Below, piece by piece: positions 1 to 12,179 of a DNA stretch of 64,000 bases (position 1 is the stretch's first letter; each line of letters begins with the position of its first letter). Made by a program: the position numbers and the translations under genes. Under the pieces are notes generated by a model. It had not been told where the DNA came from. It saw only the letters and a program-made list of their open reading frames with translations, and ran no database searches. The DNA lies in assembly GCA_009192285.1 (NCBI GenBank), contig WBVU01000018.1:620001-684000 (forward strand). The letters are read 5' to 3'. Origin of the DNA: Morchella semilibera. Its lineage: Eukaryota; Ascomycota; Pezizomycetes; Pezizales; Morchellaceae.

Positions 1-3000
1 ATCAAACTCAGACGAATTGCCATCTCTATCTCATCCTCAAAATCTTTCTCTTCCTTAACATTACTCTCGTATCTTCCTTTCCCTTTCCCAATAATCGGCC
101 GGCCGTCTATCTTATCCAAGGGGAGTCTTTCCCATCCCCGACCCCGCGAGGGAGTCATAGGGGAAGCATATGCTCCCGTTGAATTACTGTTTTCTGGCCT
201 GGAGGAAGATGAAGATGCCTCTGTGTGGTGATAGGGCGAGTAGTGACCAGTGGAGTGGTTGATATTTGAACCAAAGTCAGAGTAAAGATAGTCGGCATCT
301 TCCCATACACCATCATTTGGCCCGGAGACCCCAGAATCTTCAAGACCATTTTCTAAAAGGCTTAACCTCAATGCCTCTGCTAAATCCATATCTAGATCGT
401 CGTGGGCATCCTCGGTGGGGGTCTTGTACTCGTCCGCAGTGTCATAACTGCTCACAGAGAGCGCTGCGTCGGGCGTGACAGTCCTGCTGCTAGTAGCGCC
501 TTCCCCCAGGTCTGCAGGAGTTGAACCGGTTTCACGCTCGAAAGTTTCGCGGCTGATCATTGTTGCATATTCGACCATTTCCTCTTCACTCAGAGCCGCC
601 CTACCACTGGTTATACCATAACGGTTCTTTAAATCCTCTTTCTCTTTACGTTCCTGTTCCTTCTCTTTGAGGAGGTGCTTTCTTTCCGATTCAATCACTG
701 CCTTTATTGCGCCACCATTTCTAGAGTGTGCTCCTCCAGCTCCAGCTCCATATCTCGTGCCTTGTTTACGCCGCTTTCTTTCCCCTTCAGGTGAAAAGCT
801 CCAATAGCGAATATGGGCACCCAAAGCTACTGCTCCACGAAGAGACGTTGCATCCGGGTCTAGGACGATGCACCGCGCGGCAAACTGGTTATCCCCGGCG
901 CCAAACTCATCTTGAGCGCCAGCATCAGCTTGGGCCAACCTACGCCTAGCACGCAAGGAAAACCGAGAATGAATATCGCGTATCCGCGAAAGTGTAGATC
1001 CTAGTGGATCCCAAGCCTGGACCAAACCGTCTGTACCACCATGAACCAAATACAGAGACGAGAGAGCCAGACTTGCGATCTGAGGAGAGTCGGTGTGTAT
1101 AACTCTTAATGGCTCGTGAGCCCCAACACCCGTAATACCCGGAAGTATAGGACTACGGATATTCCAAATAAAAATAGATCCCATAGAAGTACCAACGGCG
1201 AACAGCCTTGCGTTTCCTCCGGGCACGTCCACATCCGCTCCGGATTCCTCGCGATCGGATAGAAGTGCGAGATTAGAGTTATCTATTGCCGTGGCTGTGA
1301 TGATATGAATCCCTCTTTCTTTAAGTTTGAGCTGCGCAGCGACCCACTCATCCGTGACGTTCTCGGCCGAATTCAGACCCTCATCCGTATTGTCTTCCAT
1401 TTTTGTTGTATTTATAACTCTCTCGGCCGGATCTTCAATAGGGCCCCCAAAAAGAGAATCCTCCGGGGCGCCGATCTCCTCCGTAGGACTTAGTACCAAT
1501 AGCCCTCGAATAAAATCATTCTTGACCCCAGAACGCGATGTGCGGGAGGCTAGATGATACCTGTACAGAACCGAGTCTACATCATCCTTAGGCCGATGTG
1601 GCCTCTCGATGCTCTGTTTTCTCCCAATGAGAACATTTTGATCAGGCCAATCCACCTCAACGAACCAATCCATCCCCCAGCCCTCCCACAATCCCTTTAC
1701 CTCCCCATAACTCATTCTCATCAACCTTTCATCCCTTTCATTATCCCATTTGACCTGATCCTCTGTTAGGGATGTTTCGGGCATAGTGAAAGTTGAGTTG
1801 TACAAAACAGTTGGGGTTCGTGCTGTTTGCGGTATTATTTCCCATCTATCAGGCGAGTCCCTAAGGTAGTAAACTTCACCAAGAGCATTGACGATCACCA
1901 TCCAGACGTTCTTTTGTTTCATTCTCTTAATTGAATAGTCGTCATCCACTTTTATCGACACAATTGGTATGCCGGGAGAAACAGTAAATTTCTTGGCGTG
2001 TGTCAAATCGTTTTCCTTCCTTGGACCATTTAACCCAAAGCTTAGGCCGTATACTGATACGACACCCCGGCTGTTACCAACTACAACTCCCGTACGTCCT
2101 TGTGTTGTCTCAAGAACTCCGGTGGAGCGTTTTTTCGCAATCCAAACAGCTGTCACAGCAGGACGGAAACCATCTACTTTCACATGATCGGGTCGAATGT
2201 AATGTCCCGGAGGTGAGTAAGTTAGGTGTTGCGATGTATATGGATAAACATAAACTTTTCCGCCCGGTAAGTTTTCGCCGTAAACCCAGCCAACCTCCTC
2301 CGAAAGATCCATCACTCCGGATGCTCCCATATCCGTTGCTATCTCAAAGCCACTGAGTCCTAGCAAAGGTTGATGAAGGTCAAGCTCTTCATGGGGAAGC
2401 AATAATAACGGAGGCCTCTCGATCCTGCCTTTATCAAAAAGTTAGAGAGAGGGGCAGGGTACCACAGGATATAACTTACCAATTGTGGGGTCACTGGCAC
2501 TAATAACACCAGGAGTATGGATGGATGCGTGCAATAATCTAACACCTCTTGGCGTGAAACCGGCTGCTATATGGGTTACACTCCATGCTGCTGCAGGATA
2601 CGTGATGATGATGCACCCGTGGGAATTCTGGTTTGTAGGGCTTATTGCACTTGTAGGAAGAGATGATTTTCCTCTGGCTAGACTTCGCAAGAGACGTGTA
2701 CGCAGGATGTATTCTCTTCTCCATGAATTAACCCCATTATCGCAAGCGGATAGACGTGTAAAATGACGCCTATCTTGAGAAGAGGACAAGGCGGGAGATT
2801 CATGTATATCGTCAGAGGACTTATTGGCAGTTATAGAAGGAAAGAAACGAGAGAATGCAGATCGCCATGCATCTGGCGAGGTTACGAGTGAATGGAATCG
2901 CCGCGATATAAGAGCCGCGGTTAAAAGTGTTGGCGGATCGAGAAAAGACAGCGCATGGATTAAGATCTCTGTATGATACAAAAGTCAGATAAGGCCTTGG

Positions 3001-3419
3001 TTATCACGTATTTTGATCTTAGGAACCGTAACAATACCGTTGGGAAATCTAGAAATCGGGCTATCTCTTCTTCCGTCCCAATTCGTTTTCTTGATACGAA
3101 AGGATGGCTCCCTCGCGAAAGAAGGGTCCATCGCCTCATATTTTCGGATAGTATCATTCTTAGATGCGGATTCGCTGCCTCCATCATCCTGAGGTAGTCC
3201 CTCTACCGAGCTACCCTCGGATGCGTTCAACCGCTCCCCCGAGCCAGCATCTTCAATGACGCCACCACCTGGACCAGCAACTGCCCGGGGATCAGTGCGG
3301 ATGGGAGGTTCTGCTGAGACCGAGACTGGGAAGCCATGTTGGGCTGCTTGGTTATGGGGAGCTGAGGTTGACTGGACGATGGCTGTATCGGAGGATCCGT
3401 TGATAGTATCGGGGTGCAT
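1..3419 (-). CDS. Ufo1-like F-box / WD-repeat / UIM protein (3' end cut by window edge)
   Basis: Probable substrate receptor of an SCF ubiquitin ligase, resembling yeast Ufo1. I read three exons: 3038-3419, 2480-2968 and 2428 down to base 1; the introns are 69 and 51 bp. Splicing the first intron creates a clean F-box (FPNEILIHALSFLDPPTLL, from about residue 127). The long last exon holds WD-like blades (for example GGTDGLVQAWDP and GSIFIWNIRSP), then a basic coiled region (about 720-590 on the plus strand). After that comes a ubiquitin-interacting motif, DLDMDLAEALRLSLLE (plus strand about 349-400). A second motif, EDEIEMAIRLSL, lies exactly at the window edge, so the true end is to the left. 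F-box, WD and C-terminal UIMs in this order is the Ufo1 arrangement; Ufo1 uses its UIMs to control its own turnover. The start is the ATG at 3419; the open frame upstream of it has no other ATG. About 1,100 codons are visible, longer than yeast Ufo1. Confidence 0.85.
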
Positions 3420-5633
3420 AAAACGAGGAATGCAGGAACCGGGGGAAACAGTAAAGGAAATCGACTTTTTACAAGGAAGTCGATATTTCAAAAGGCCAAG
3501 TGAAGTATATCACTTGATACTTGACGGGTCTGGGAAGCGATAGGATAGATCTCAAGCGAAGGGAGGTAGCACGGTTGGTGTTAATGGTTAGAGACAGTTG
3601 AGAATGCTTTTTTTTTTTTTAGAATCTGTTTGAGGTTGCACAAAGAGGAGATGAGACGAGGGTTGGGCTGATGTAAGCGAACTTTCCATCCCAGAGTCTT
3701 CTCTTCGAAATAGACCAAACGACCTGAATCGCCTCCATATACCAGTAACAGAGTCGGGTCTGGGCGGACATGTTACCCCTCTACGTGTAGCCAATCCCTT
3801 CTCATCTCCCTATATGTAATCATTCCGATGGCGAACGACCTGGATCATACTCTCTCACTCGACCAGAGTGTGCTAGCGTTGTGACTGTAATCCACAATTC
3901 AGCCGGTAAGCCGCACCACACCCCCATCTTTGCACATCAACGGGATGCAAACTCTGCTCAGGCTAGCTAGTAAAACGCCATGTCACACACAGTAGCGATG
4001 GTACGGGGATGGGAGATGTTAATCCTGAATCCTGGGGCACCGTAGCTGGCATTTTGGGTATCCAACGAGGATCGGGACTGGTACCTACCCTTACCCAGTA
4101 CTCTGCAGCACGTCCTAGCAGCAAAAGAGAAATGGTACGCCTGCATAGGGCATGTATGTACCTGCTGGGAACTTGCAACATATGTCTTCCCCGCGAACTT
4201 CCCCAGAATGGACACCGGGCAACAAGGTCTGTTAAATATACGTACAGTACTGTACTTACAGGTACATGTATCTGCTGTGTCTTTTGTTGCTTTACATAGG
4301 AGATACATGGGTATCGTAAAGTTGTAGTTATACTAATTCTCAAGAGAGTAACCCTCCTTTACATACCCGGTCCGGGGCAAGTCCCGGGACAGGACCCTTT
4401 CGTTAATCGAAGCGTGCTTTCCACGTGTGTGTATGTTAATAATTGATTTTTTCGACATTCCCGAGTAGGTGGGCGGCGGATTGAGTGACACAAGCGGGGA
4501 AGATGTGTTTCAGGGTGCGAGGGAAAAAACTACTCCACAAGATTGCTACGTTGCCATGGAACTATCTACTTTGCGCCAGTCGAGGCGCCGCACAGTACCC
4601 TCCTACCTCCATGTTCGTGCCTCAAGAATTGCCGGATGATGTCTATGCAATTACTGAGCCGGCTTCGTACTTCTTCGTTACCTGAATACACACACATTTA
4701 CCCCTGGGATACGAATTGATGTTTGCCCCTTGTACCTACGAGAGATTTGAGAGAGGTTAGAGAAAGGTCCTCCTACCTAAGTACATGTACCTACTAGTCG
4801 TCGTTTTTTCGGTGCCTTTAAGGGACCTCATCGCTCACCCGCCCCTCCCTCCTCCATAATCCTCATAACACGTCTCCATATAGTACATAGCTGTGCTGTG
4901 TATGTGACGATCATTCCTGTGTCCTGAGATCTTTGCCTAAGTCTTTTTGGAGCCCGTGAAATTCTCACTTTCCCGGAACCAGCTTTGTTCTCCAAGCGGC
5001 CTACCCCGAACTATCAACTTCGGTGCACCTGCTCACAGAATTTAAAAGCTAGACATCCCCACGCGCACCTGAATCTTGCCCCACCACCGAGGCTTTCACG
5101 GGACTTTTAGGTACATAAAGGAGCAAGATAGAGTGGGTGTCCAAGCTTACAGCACATACGGCGCACATTTACACATAGCCAATCTCTGAGACGCTGACAC
5201 GCCATTCCGCCTTTTGAAGATCGCAGTGCCCAACATACGCTGGGGACAAAGAATTTCGTACGTCTCTTGGCCAATTCCAAGTATCTGCCAGAAACGGTGG
5301 TCCCCGTCAAAACGCTTGGGTCCGATTCGATCGCTAAAACCCAAATAAACCATTCAAATCCCATCCCAACAACTCATTCCCTGTCTTACTTAGGCTCCGT
5401 CGAGCTGGATCCCGTCGCCGCGGGTGTCGTCGTGTGTGGAATTGAACCAGCATTCGCCGTCTATAGTTAGGCCGTTTTTCTGACCCCTTGACTTCCTTCA
5501 ACCAAGGAAAAGCCTCCGCTGTGCCGCTGCCACAGGGCTCTTTGGGTGCGGCAGATTGATTAAAGATCAGCTACGGCTATTAGGGACCCACCCATTTTGT
5601 CATAAACATATATATATCTCCAGGAAGCCCTCC
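3420..5633. other. Intergenic region, 2.2 kb
   Basis: This lies between the divergently transcribed Ufo1-like gene and the methyltransferase gene, so it should hold both promoters. Short open frames here lack coding character. Two copies of the palindrome TACATGTA occur at 4263 and 4782. No RNA gene or repeat was recognised. Confidence 0.5.
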
Positions 5634-6970
5634 ATGGAAGGTGGATTTATGGATTTATACGTCCCACCTTACGGGCCTCCCTCCGCATTCATGAGCACTT
5701 ACGGTTCTTCGTTGTCTCACGACCATCCCACCTCACCAACAAGCACAAAAAAAGCCAGTCAGGTGTCACTGCCAAAACCTCCAACCTTTGCATCACGGCA
5801 TGGCCGACGATATCATGGCGATGAATCAATACCCTATTACTTGCCCTGTGATGTACAAGAGTTGACCAGACAGTCCTTGTTCCATGAGGTCCAACGTGAA
5901 GTATATGGAGGGTTATATTGTGCAGAATTCAGCGACAATAATATTCCATGCAAAGTTTTAGAGCTCTGCTGTGGTACAGCGATATGGAGCGCAAGTGTGG
6001 CAGATGAATTTGCAGCTCGGGGGAGACCAGACGTCCAGTTTGTTGGCTTAGATATTGTCCCGGTGCACGCAGATATGAAGGGGGTCAACTTTACATTCGT
6101 CAAGCATAATTTTCAAGTGTTACCGCTCCCTTTTGCAGACGGAGAGTTTGATTATGTCTTTGGCCGGGAGATGTCAATGGCCACCCCAATTAGTGATGCA
6201 AAACAGATGACAGAGTGTGTACGAATCCTCAAACCAGGGGGAACCCTTGAAATTCAGTGTTGTACGTGTCCCAACTTCCCCGGCGCCGGAAGTTCATTTA
6301 TTGATCATAGTTAATTCGAGTAGCGGATTATTCTATTCGATCGCTGCAGCGGTCCAATGCCTCATATACTCCTGGTTCCAGCGCATACACGATGGTACCA
6401 ACCACCCAATTTGCGAGCACCGCCGAAAATCAGTACATCCACGCCTGGAATGAGCGAATAACGAAGATGTTAACGAAGAACAACCTATCACCAGTGCCTT
6501 GCACACTTATCGGTCCTCAACTTTTGATGGAAGAGGAAATCGTAGGATTGCAATCGAAGCGGGTGGCTTTACCACTAGACGAGATATGGTGGGAAAGCCC
6601 CAACTCGGATTCCATAGCACCACATCTCACACGGGAAAAACGGATCAGCGGGGACGCTACCAGTATCGAAAGTAGATCCGGAATTAACCGAAAAGACAGC
6701 CAGTCAGCCACACGACGTTCTTCAACAGGGTCCCTTCCGTCGCCGTTGACGGCCTCAGAAAAGGCCGTAAGGCATCTGGCGAAATTGACATTTGCCCAAT
6801 TGATCGAATCCCTTGAGCCTGTACTACGAGAAACAAACGGGATCCGGCAGGATGACTGGGATAACTGGTACAAAGAACTGATGGTTAATTTCTTTGATAA
6901 TTGGGGGCTAAAAACAGGAGAGTGTATGGAGTTTGGGGCTTGGTGGGGGGTAAAAGCAAAGTCAAACTAG
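5634..6970 (+). CDS. SAM-dependent methyltransferase, class I
   Basis: Predicted S-adenosylmethionine-dependent methyltransferase of about 424 residues; the substrate is unknown. Exons are 5634-6261 and 6324-6970, with a 62-bp intron (GTACGT donor, TAG acceptor) that restores the frame after LKPGGTLEIQC. Motif I is VLELCCGTAIWSASVADEF, with the usual G-x-G-x-G degenerated to CCGTA. It is followed by VGLDIVPVH (ribose-binding acidic strand), LPFADGEFDYVFGREM (motif II region) and LKPGGTLEIQ (motif III). The fold resembles fungal UMTA/LaeA-type methyltransferases, but I cannot assign it to LaeA. The C-terminal half has a Ser-rich linker and a tryptophan-rich tail (DDWDNWYKEL, GAWWGVKAK). I chose the ATG at 5634; the open frame upstream has no other ATG. 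Confidence 0.75.
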
Positions 6971-7304
6971 TTGGCCAATGTCTACTTTATTTTCTGCCGG
7001 AGAATGGTGTTTTCCTTTTATTGATATCCATTTTGTTATTGAAATTGGAAATGTGTTTTTGAAAGGATTGGGCGGCGGGTCTGTACTGTTGGGGGTTGTT
7101 TTTTACGGTGTATGCTCCTTTGATGCTTAATGGCGATATTGTTAGTTTGACTTGTTTTCGGTTAGGTTGAATTGCCAACAGAGAATATGGGAATAAAGGA
7201 AGCGAATGGGAGGGGGAGAAAAGTTTTTCCGGTGTCCGGCAGGTAGTTGGCAAGGGGCGTTAATTTGAGCTTTTTTCCTTTTTCCTTTTCCTTCTCTTTC
7301 TTAT

Positions 7305-7322
7305 GGGGGGGGGGGGGGGGGG
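7305..7322. repeat. G18 homopolymer
   Basis: An uninterrupted run of 18 G on the plus strand, next to a pyrimidine-rich tract. Length in the assembly is likely unreliable. Confidence 0.9.
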
Positions 7323-8105
7323 TAATGCACAGTAAGCGTTTCTCATAATCGTGGAAGAAAAATCATCGGGTGAGGTCTGCCTTGGAGTTTCGTTTTCATT
7401 AACTTTGATCCTAAATCGTGGATTGATACTGTACCTACACATTCAGGGCCCTAGCTAGGTCAATTTTGTATGGCCCAACACGCCAGAATCTCCTGTTGTC
7501 GGATCATTTCATCGACATTTATTATTGCCCATGAGACATCTGCCTTGGGGATTTCTCAAGGGGAAGGTGACAGCTGTCTGAGACTCCCCGATCGGATTTT
7601 ATTTTGGTTCGTTTGACGGTTAATAGGCATTTAAGGTCGATCCCTGGATTGGGAATGGCGTTTGAAGCTTACCGTGAGGGGATTAAACCAGGACTTGAAC
7701 CCTGGGGTAATCCTAGGTGGATAAGCCACCATGAGTAGAGTAGAGTAGAGAGGGTCCGCATGTGTGTATGTGAGTACAAATATGCACCAGTGAGGCGTTT
7801 AGACATAACTGTTAAACAGATGGAAATGCGAACCAACGAATACCAAACCCAATGTCTGCTGGTGAGCTATTGGAGCGGAGAGGTAGGTTTAATGGTGTAT
7901 GCCTATTGGACGAAGGTTAAATAAAGATCATCGGGGAAGCCGTAGATACGGCAGAGTTTTTCTGCAGAGCTCTGCATGCATGTAAAGGTCCCTTGGTAGC
8001 ACATTTTAACTACTATCCACTCGTTCTCTCGGCAGGCCCTTGGGGGGTGGTCGCGGGATTTGTTCCCTTGACCCGGAATGCTATCCATTGGTAAGTCAGA
8101 TCTCC

Positions 8106-8328
8106 TACTCTACTGTAGATGTGCGTGCAGCCTATGACAGCTAGTTCGATTCAGAAACAGGGCCATGAAGTTTTGTTGAACGGCGAAGGTATGAAGTGGA
8201 AGGAGATGGGAGGGCTCAAACTGACTTTGTGGCTTAAATTGAATTACTGGTAGGGAGCATCCCTCGTCATCTGAGGTCGGTTTCACTTTTAACTGCAGAT
8301 GGTACTCTAGAGTACATACAGTAGAGTA
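8106..8328. mobile_element. Possible small inverted-repeat element (weak)
   Basis: The 12-mer TACTCTACTGTA at 8106-8117 is matched perfectly by its reverse complement at 8317-8328. The arms do not extend clearly further, and the surrounding DNA is rich in related GTAGAG words, so this may be chance. It is listed because the ends begin and end with TA, like the clearer elements in this window. Confidence 0.25.
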
Positions 8329-10782
8329 CATGGAGTATAGTAGGTATCCTTACTGGTGGATGACACAGGTCTCAGAATCTGTGTCGGATTTCAAAAGGCG
8401 GGAAACTCCGCTCACCTAATCCTGACACCCTGGCCCTGGGTAAGGTTGCCAGAACAGAAATACCAGGTAGGATATTATTGTTTAAGGAGGCTCGGGGCAA
8501 GGGTTGTAGTGCTCTCGTAGACTCAGCTTTCGTTGCGGCTCGCTAGAGCGAGTGATTGCTTATGATGTTAAAAGAACATACTATCTGTTCCCATTTCTCA
8601 TTGGTCTGCTGGTATCACGACTAAAGGTCGCTTTCACCTACGCACATACATGTGCCCATAGGTTCCGCTCTGTGTACCATCTATTCGATATTTTCCTCAG
8701 TTTGTATTCCTACAGAATGTTATGCGGTTGTTGTACGTACTAGAATTGTCCACAATATGACAGGCAAGCATTTCATGTAGGTATTGGGATTAAGGATCTT
8801 CATGTAACGTGGGGAGGATGAGATCACTAAGGGCCAACCGTAGGGTTGGTTCGAGGGACGGCCTAGACCGTCCGCCTTCTACCAGCGCAATCTGAAACCA
8901 CATGGCATGTAGCTGCATTGCCTCGTCTGCATCATTATCAATAACCATCAATCAAGGTTGACTGTAATGAACTCGTGATGCTTTACCCCATACAACAAAA
9001 TTAAGGAAACAGGATTCTAGGTTTACAGCCCCCCACACCCCCCTCTCCAAAAAAAAGTTACCCCTCCAGGGGCGGGAATTTAACCCACCCCCATGCGCGG
9101 CTGGGGAACCTCTCCTCCACGACCACCCCATTTCCATCCCACAACCGTACATGTAACCACTAACCCATAGCCTCTCAACGCATGCTGGCCGTGACTCCTT
9201 TGCCCAATTTAAACACCTGGGGGAAAAAAAGATGGGCTTCAACCTAACCCGGCCCCCAACACAAACCCGCAATGCAAGCTACACCACTCTTTACTACTTA
9301 CTATAACCTCTATAGTAGCTAACATGCTCTGCCCGGCTTTTAGAGTATGACATATATAGCATAACGCTGCCGAAACTCGATAGTGTTCGGAACTTACTCC
9401 CTTACCGGATAAGTCATATAGGGTGCGAAATCCCTATCGGCCGGTGCCACCATCTGCAGATGATGCAAGGCATACCTAAAATTCATTAACCTGCCTATCC
9501 TAACGGACCAATGTTTCCTCTGCACAGGATAATTAAGCTCCAAAAGCAAAAATCTGAGTTCCAGCCTATGTACGTAACGTCAATTGGATCGATTTAAAAC
9601 GGCGCCGCCTCGTTTTCTGGAGCATGGCATTGTTCACTGGACCTTTCCCGCAGTGCAGATATACATGCATGCACATATGTTTTGCATTCCGGGTACTTCC
9701 ACCTTATTGGGGGGATCCTACTTGAGAGTTACCTGAGTATGTTGATCTTTCTACCGAGTGATATCAAGTGATTTGTAGATCTTTCCGTTTTTAGTTCGCA
9801 ACCCGTAGGCTATGAACTTAAACACAGATCGAGGTGATTACTCATTTACACACTTCGGCAGTGGTATCTTTTAAACTGGTCCTCGGCAACCTGTGGATAA
9901 GGAAAAAAACACGTCGTCACGTAAGTAAGTATCTTATGTGCTCTGAGGTACGTACGTTGGACCCTATAATTTACAAGGACCTTTTATTAATCATCACGGG
10001 CTCTTACGGTGATTAACCATATTTTATATCTTCGACTAGGTATAGCACCACAACCGGGAATTAAGATCACCTCCCGGGAAGTATTCGTGCTGTCTTTTAC
10101 CATAGCCTACGGGCTACATATATGAAGTATCAATCAATCAGTCGTGCAATCTGTGATCCGACATATCGAGTGATAATCTGTGAATAGTGCCCCAACCTGC
10201 TTCCTGTGTCGTTTCGGGCTTTGAGCGTACTGTCAGTATTTTTGCGGTTTAAGTATAACTTACATCAGACTAGCATTCTCTAAAGGACATCACTCGGTAA
10301 AACTAGGGAGCTATCTATACTAAGGCGAGAATATCCTAGTCTTTACCCTGAGCCTGCTCCCGAGTTTGGGGGCTATTTCATGGGTAACGGCGGATCCAGT
10401 TTATAGTTTCGTCTGAGGAGCGATGCCGCCATCGACGCTGTTATTACCAAAAACACGGGCAATCGTTGACAAAGCACAAGCGCCCTTTAGTTTACATACA
10501 AGTATATACCATTATCGCGCAACAATCACCATATATACTGGCCAATACATCACCAGCTGGCTAGTTTGTTTATATCTGAAGGTAATCGAAGTGATCTCTG
10601 AACCCAAATAGGTACATTATGATATTGAATAGAGATCTATGTGTATGTAAAATCCGAGTGACATACCATGACCCAGGCTAAAGACTATAGAATCTAGTAG
10701 ATGAAGGCTCGCTTGGAGAAATGTAGTTTTCAATTAATGAACCCATAAAAAGGGGGATTTTACCTCAAGTATATAGCGTACG

Positions 10783-10997
10783 TACAGCCCTGTTCAAAAA
10801 GTCCTGGCACCCTACTATATTGTGTCTGTTTATCCCACAAACAGCCATTTCTCCTGCGCATACTCAAAAATTGTTAGGTATGGCCGTAATGAAGATATTG
10901 TAGCTCTCTGTCATAGTCACAATAATTGGAGAATTAGAAAATAGAAGAAACACCCTCGTACTTTTGACCCGGGGGTGCCAGGACTTTTCGAACTGTA
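10783..10997. mobile_element. MITE-like element, Tc1/mariner-type ends, 215 bp
   Basis: Both ends begin with TACAG and share AAAAGTCCTGGCACCC. The left arm has a 5-base insertion after TACAG and one mismatch against the right arm, giving about 28 bp of terminal inverted repeat. The terminal TA on each side fits a TA target duplication, the hallmark of the Tc1/mariner superfamily. There is no transposase open frame inside, so the element is non-autonomous. Confidence 0.75.
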
Positions 10998-11126
10998 TTT
11001 ACCTACGTAGACTGCCAAGCATTTCTTTATGCAATACCAAGAAAACTCACAGAGCCTCAAAATAAACCACCCCACATATCAGAAAAGGCCAATTTGTAGC
11101 CCACAGCACATACCTCGAACAAAGCA

Positions 11127-12179
11127 ATGGAGTCTCCAGCGCCCGTATCAGCGCTCTCATTCCCCCACAGACCTTCCAGAAACTTTCACCCTCCTCATAT
11201 CTTTTGCGCCACCTCCAAGCGACACCACCAACCCGACCCTCTGGTCGATCCCCAGTTACTTTCCGCGAACCAACAGTGCACACGAACTCACTATCCCATG
11301 CGCACGGGTCAGCTGTAGTGAGAACAGGCGATACAGCAGTAGTATGTGGTGTACGCGCTGAGATTCTGAGCCTCAAGTATGGAGACGGGAGGGCTCAGGG
11401 AAAGGTCACAGTCTTGAGGAGCAACGAAGACGAGGAGTTGATGAACGAGGAGGAAGATGGTGGCGAGGGTGAGCTAAGATCAAGGAATCTGATTGTAACA
11501 AATCTAGAATTGGGTATATGGCAGCCTTTCTTGTGCACAACTCCAGGAACCAATACTAATAGGAATAGGCACTGGCTGCTCTCGCGACTATCATCCTGGG
11601 CCCCCCTCAGACTTCGCGCAAACAACTACTTCACGCCTTCACCGCCTTCTCCTCTCGTCTACTTCCTCGTTGATTTCGCCATCATCTCTCCGTATCACAA
11701 AAGATGACGAGATCAAGGCCTACTGGGTGCTCTACATCGATGTCCTCTGCATTTCTCTCGATGGTAACGTCCTAGACACTGCCTGGGCTTCAATAATTGC
11801 AGCCCTGCGCTCTACGCGGCTACCTCGTGCATTCTGGGATTCTGACTCGGAGAGCGTCTTGTGTGATCCTGATGTGAAGCTTGGGCTGCAGTTGGGCCCG
11901 CTGTGCTTTACGGCTAGTTTTGTAGTTGTGAGTACGAGTGCGGATGAAGATGGTGGGGAGCAAGATGGGAGCAAAGTTGTGATCCTATCAGACCCTGACG
12001 AATTCGAGGAAAGTGTATGTGAAGAAGCTGTGATGGTATGTATCAGAGAAGGAGGCGCCATAGCGAGAATTGAGAAGGGGGGCGGGCTTCTATGTGGAAT
12101 GGAGGGGTTAGGTGAATGCGTGCGGAGGGCTAGAAGTAGATACGAGGTTTGGGAGAAAGTAATCAGAGAAGCAGTATAA
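11127..12179 (+). CDS. RRP43: Exosome core subunit RRP43 (RNase PH-like), frame broken near N-terminus
   Basis: Ring subunit of the RNA exosome, which degrades and trims RNA in the nucleus and cytoplasm; this subunit is structural, not catalytic. Family signatures are HGSAVVRTGDTAVVCGVRAEI, NLELG..CSRDYHPGPPSDFAQ and KAYWVLYIDVLCISLDGNVLD. Exon 2 begins at 11569 after a 55-bp intron (11514-11568) with a TACTAAT branch site; the splice gives NLELGTGCS. The N-terminus is the odd part. The ATG at 11127 reads MESPAPVSALSFPH and then leaves the conserved frame. One extra C in the run at 11162-11166 would continue it as SFPPQTFQKLSPSSYLLRHLQ, which fits the family. The repaired protein would be about 332 residues. 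No normal-sized intron explains the break, so I suspect an assembly indel. Confidence 0.85.

Larger units (their letters stand above)
6971..11126. other. Gene-poor region, 4.2 kb
   Basis: No convincing gene on either strand. It holds a run of 18 G at 7305-7322, a GAGTA microsatellite near 7735-7751 and a small tRNA-arm-like hairpin at 7680-7713. It also holds a possible 223-bp inverted-repeat element at 8106-8328, one TACATGTA at 9148, and a clear TA-flanked inverted-repeat element at 10783-10997. Confidence 0.5.

Noticed and set aside
4009-4299. 96-codon open frame upstream of the methyltransferase gene
   Set aside because: No family signal, competing open frames on the other strand and no splice partner.
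11029-11361. Upstream ATG open frame overlapping RRP43
   Set aside because: It runs in a different frame from the conserved RRP43 sequence and shows no family signal.
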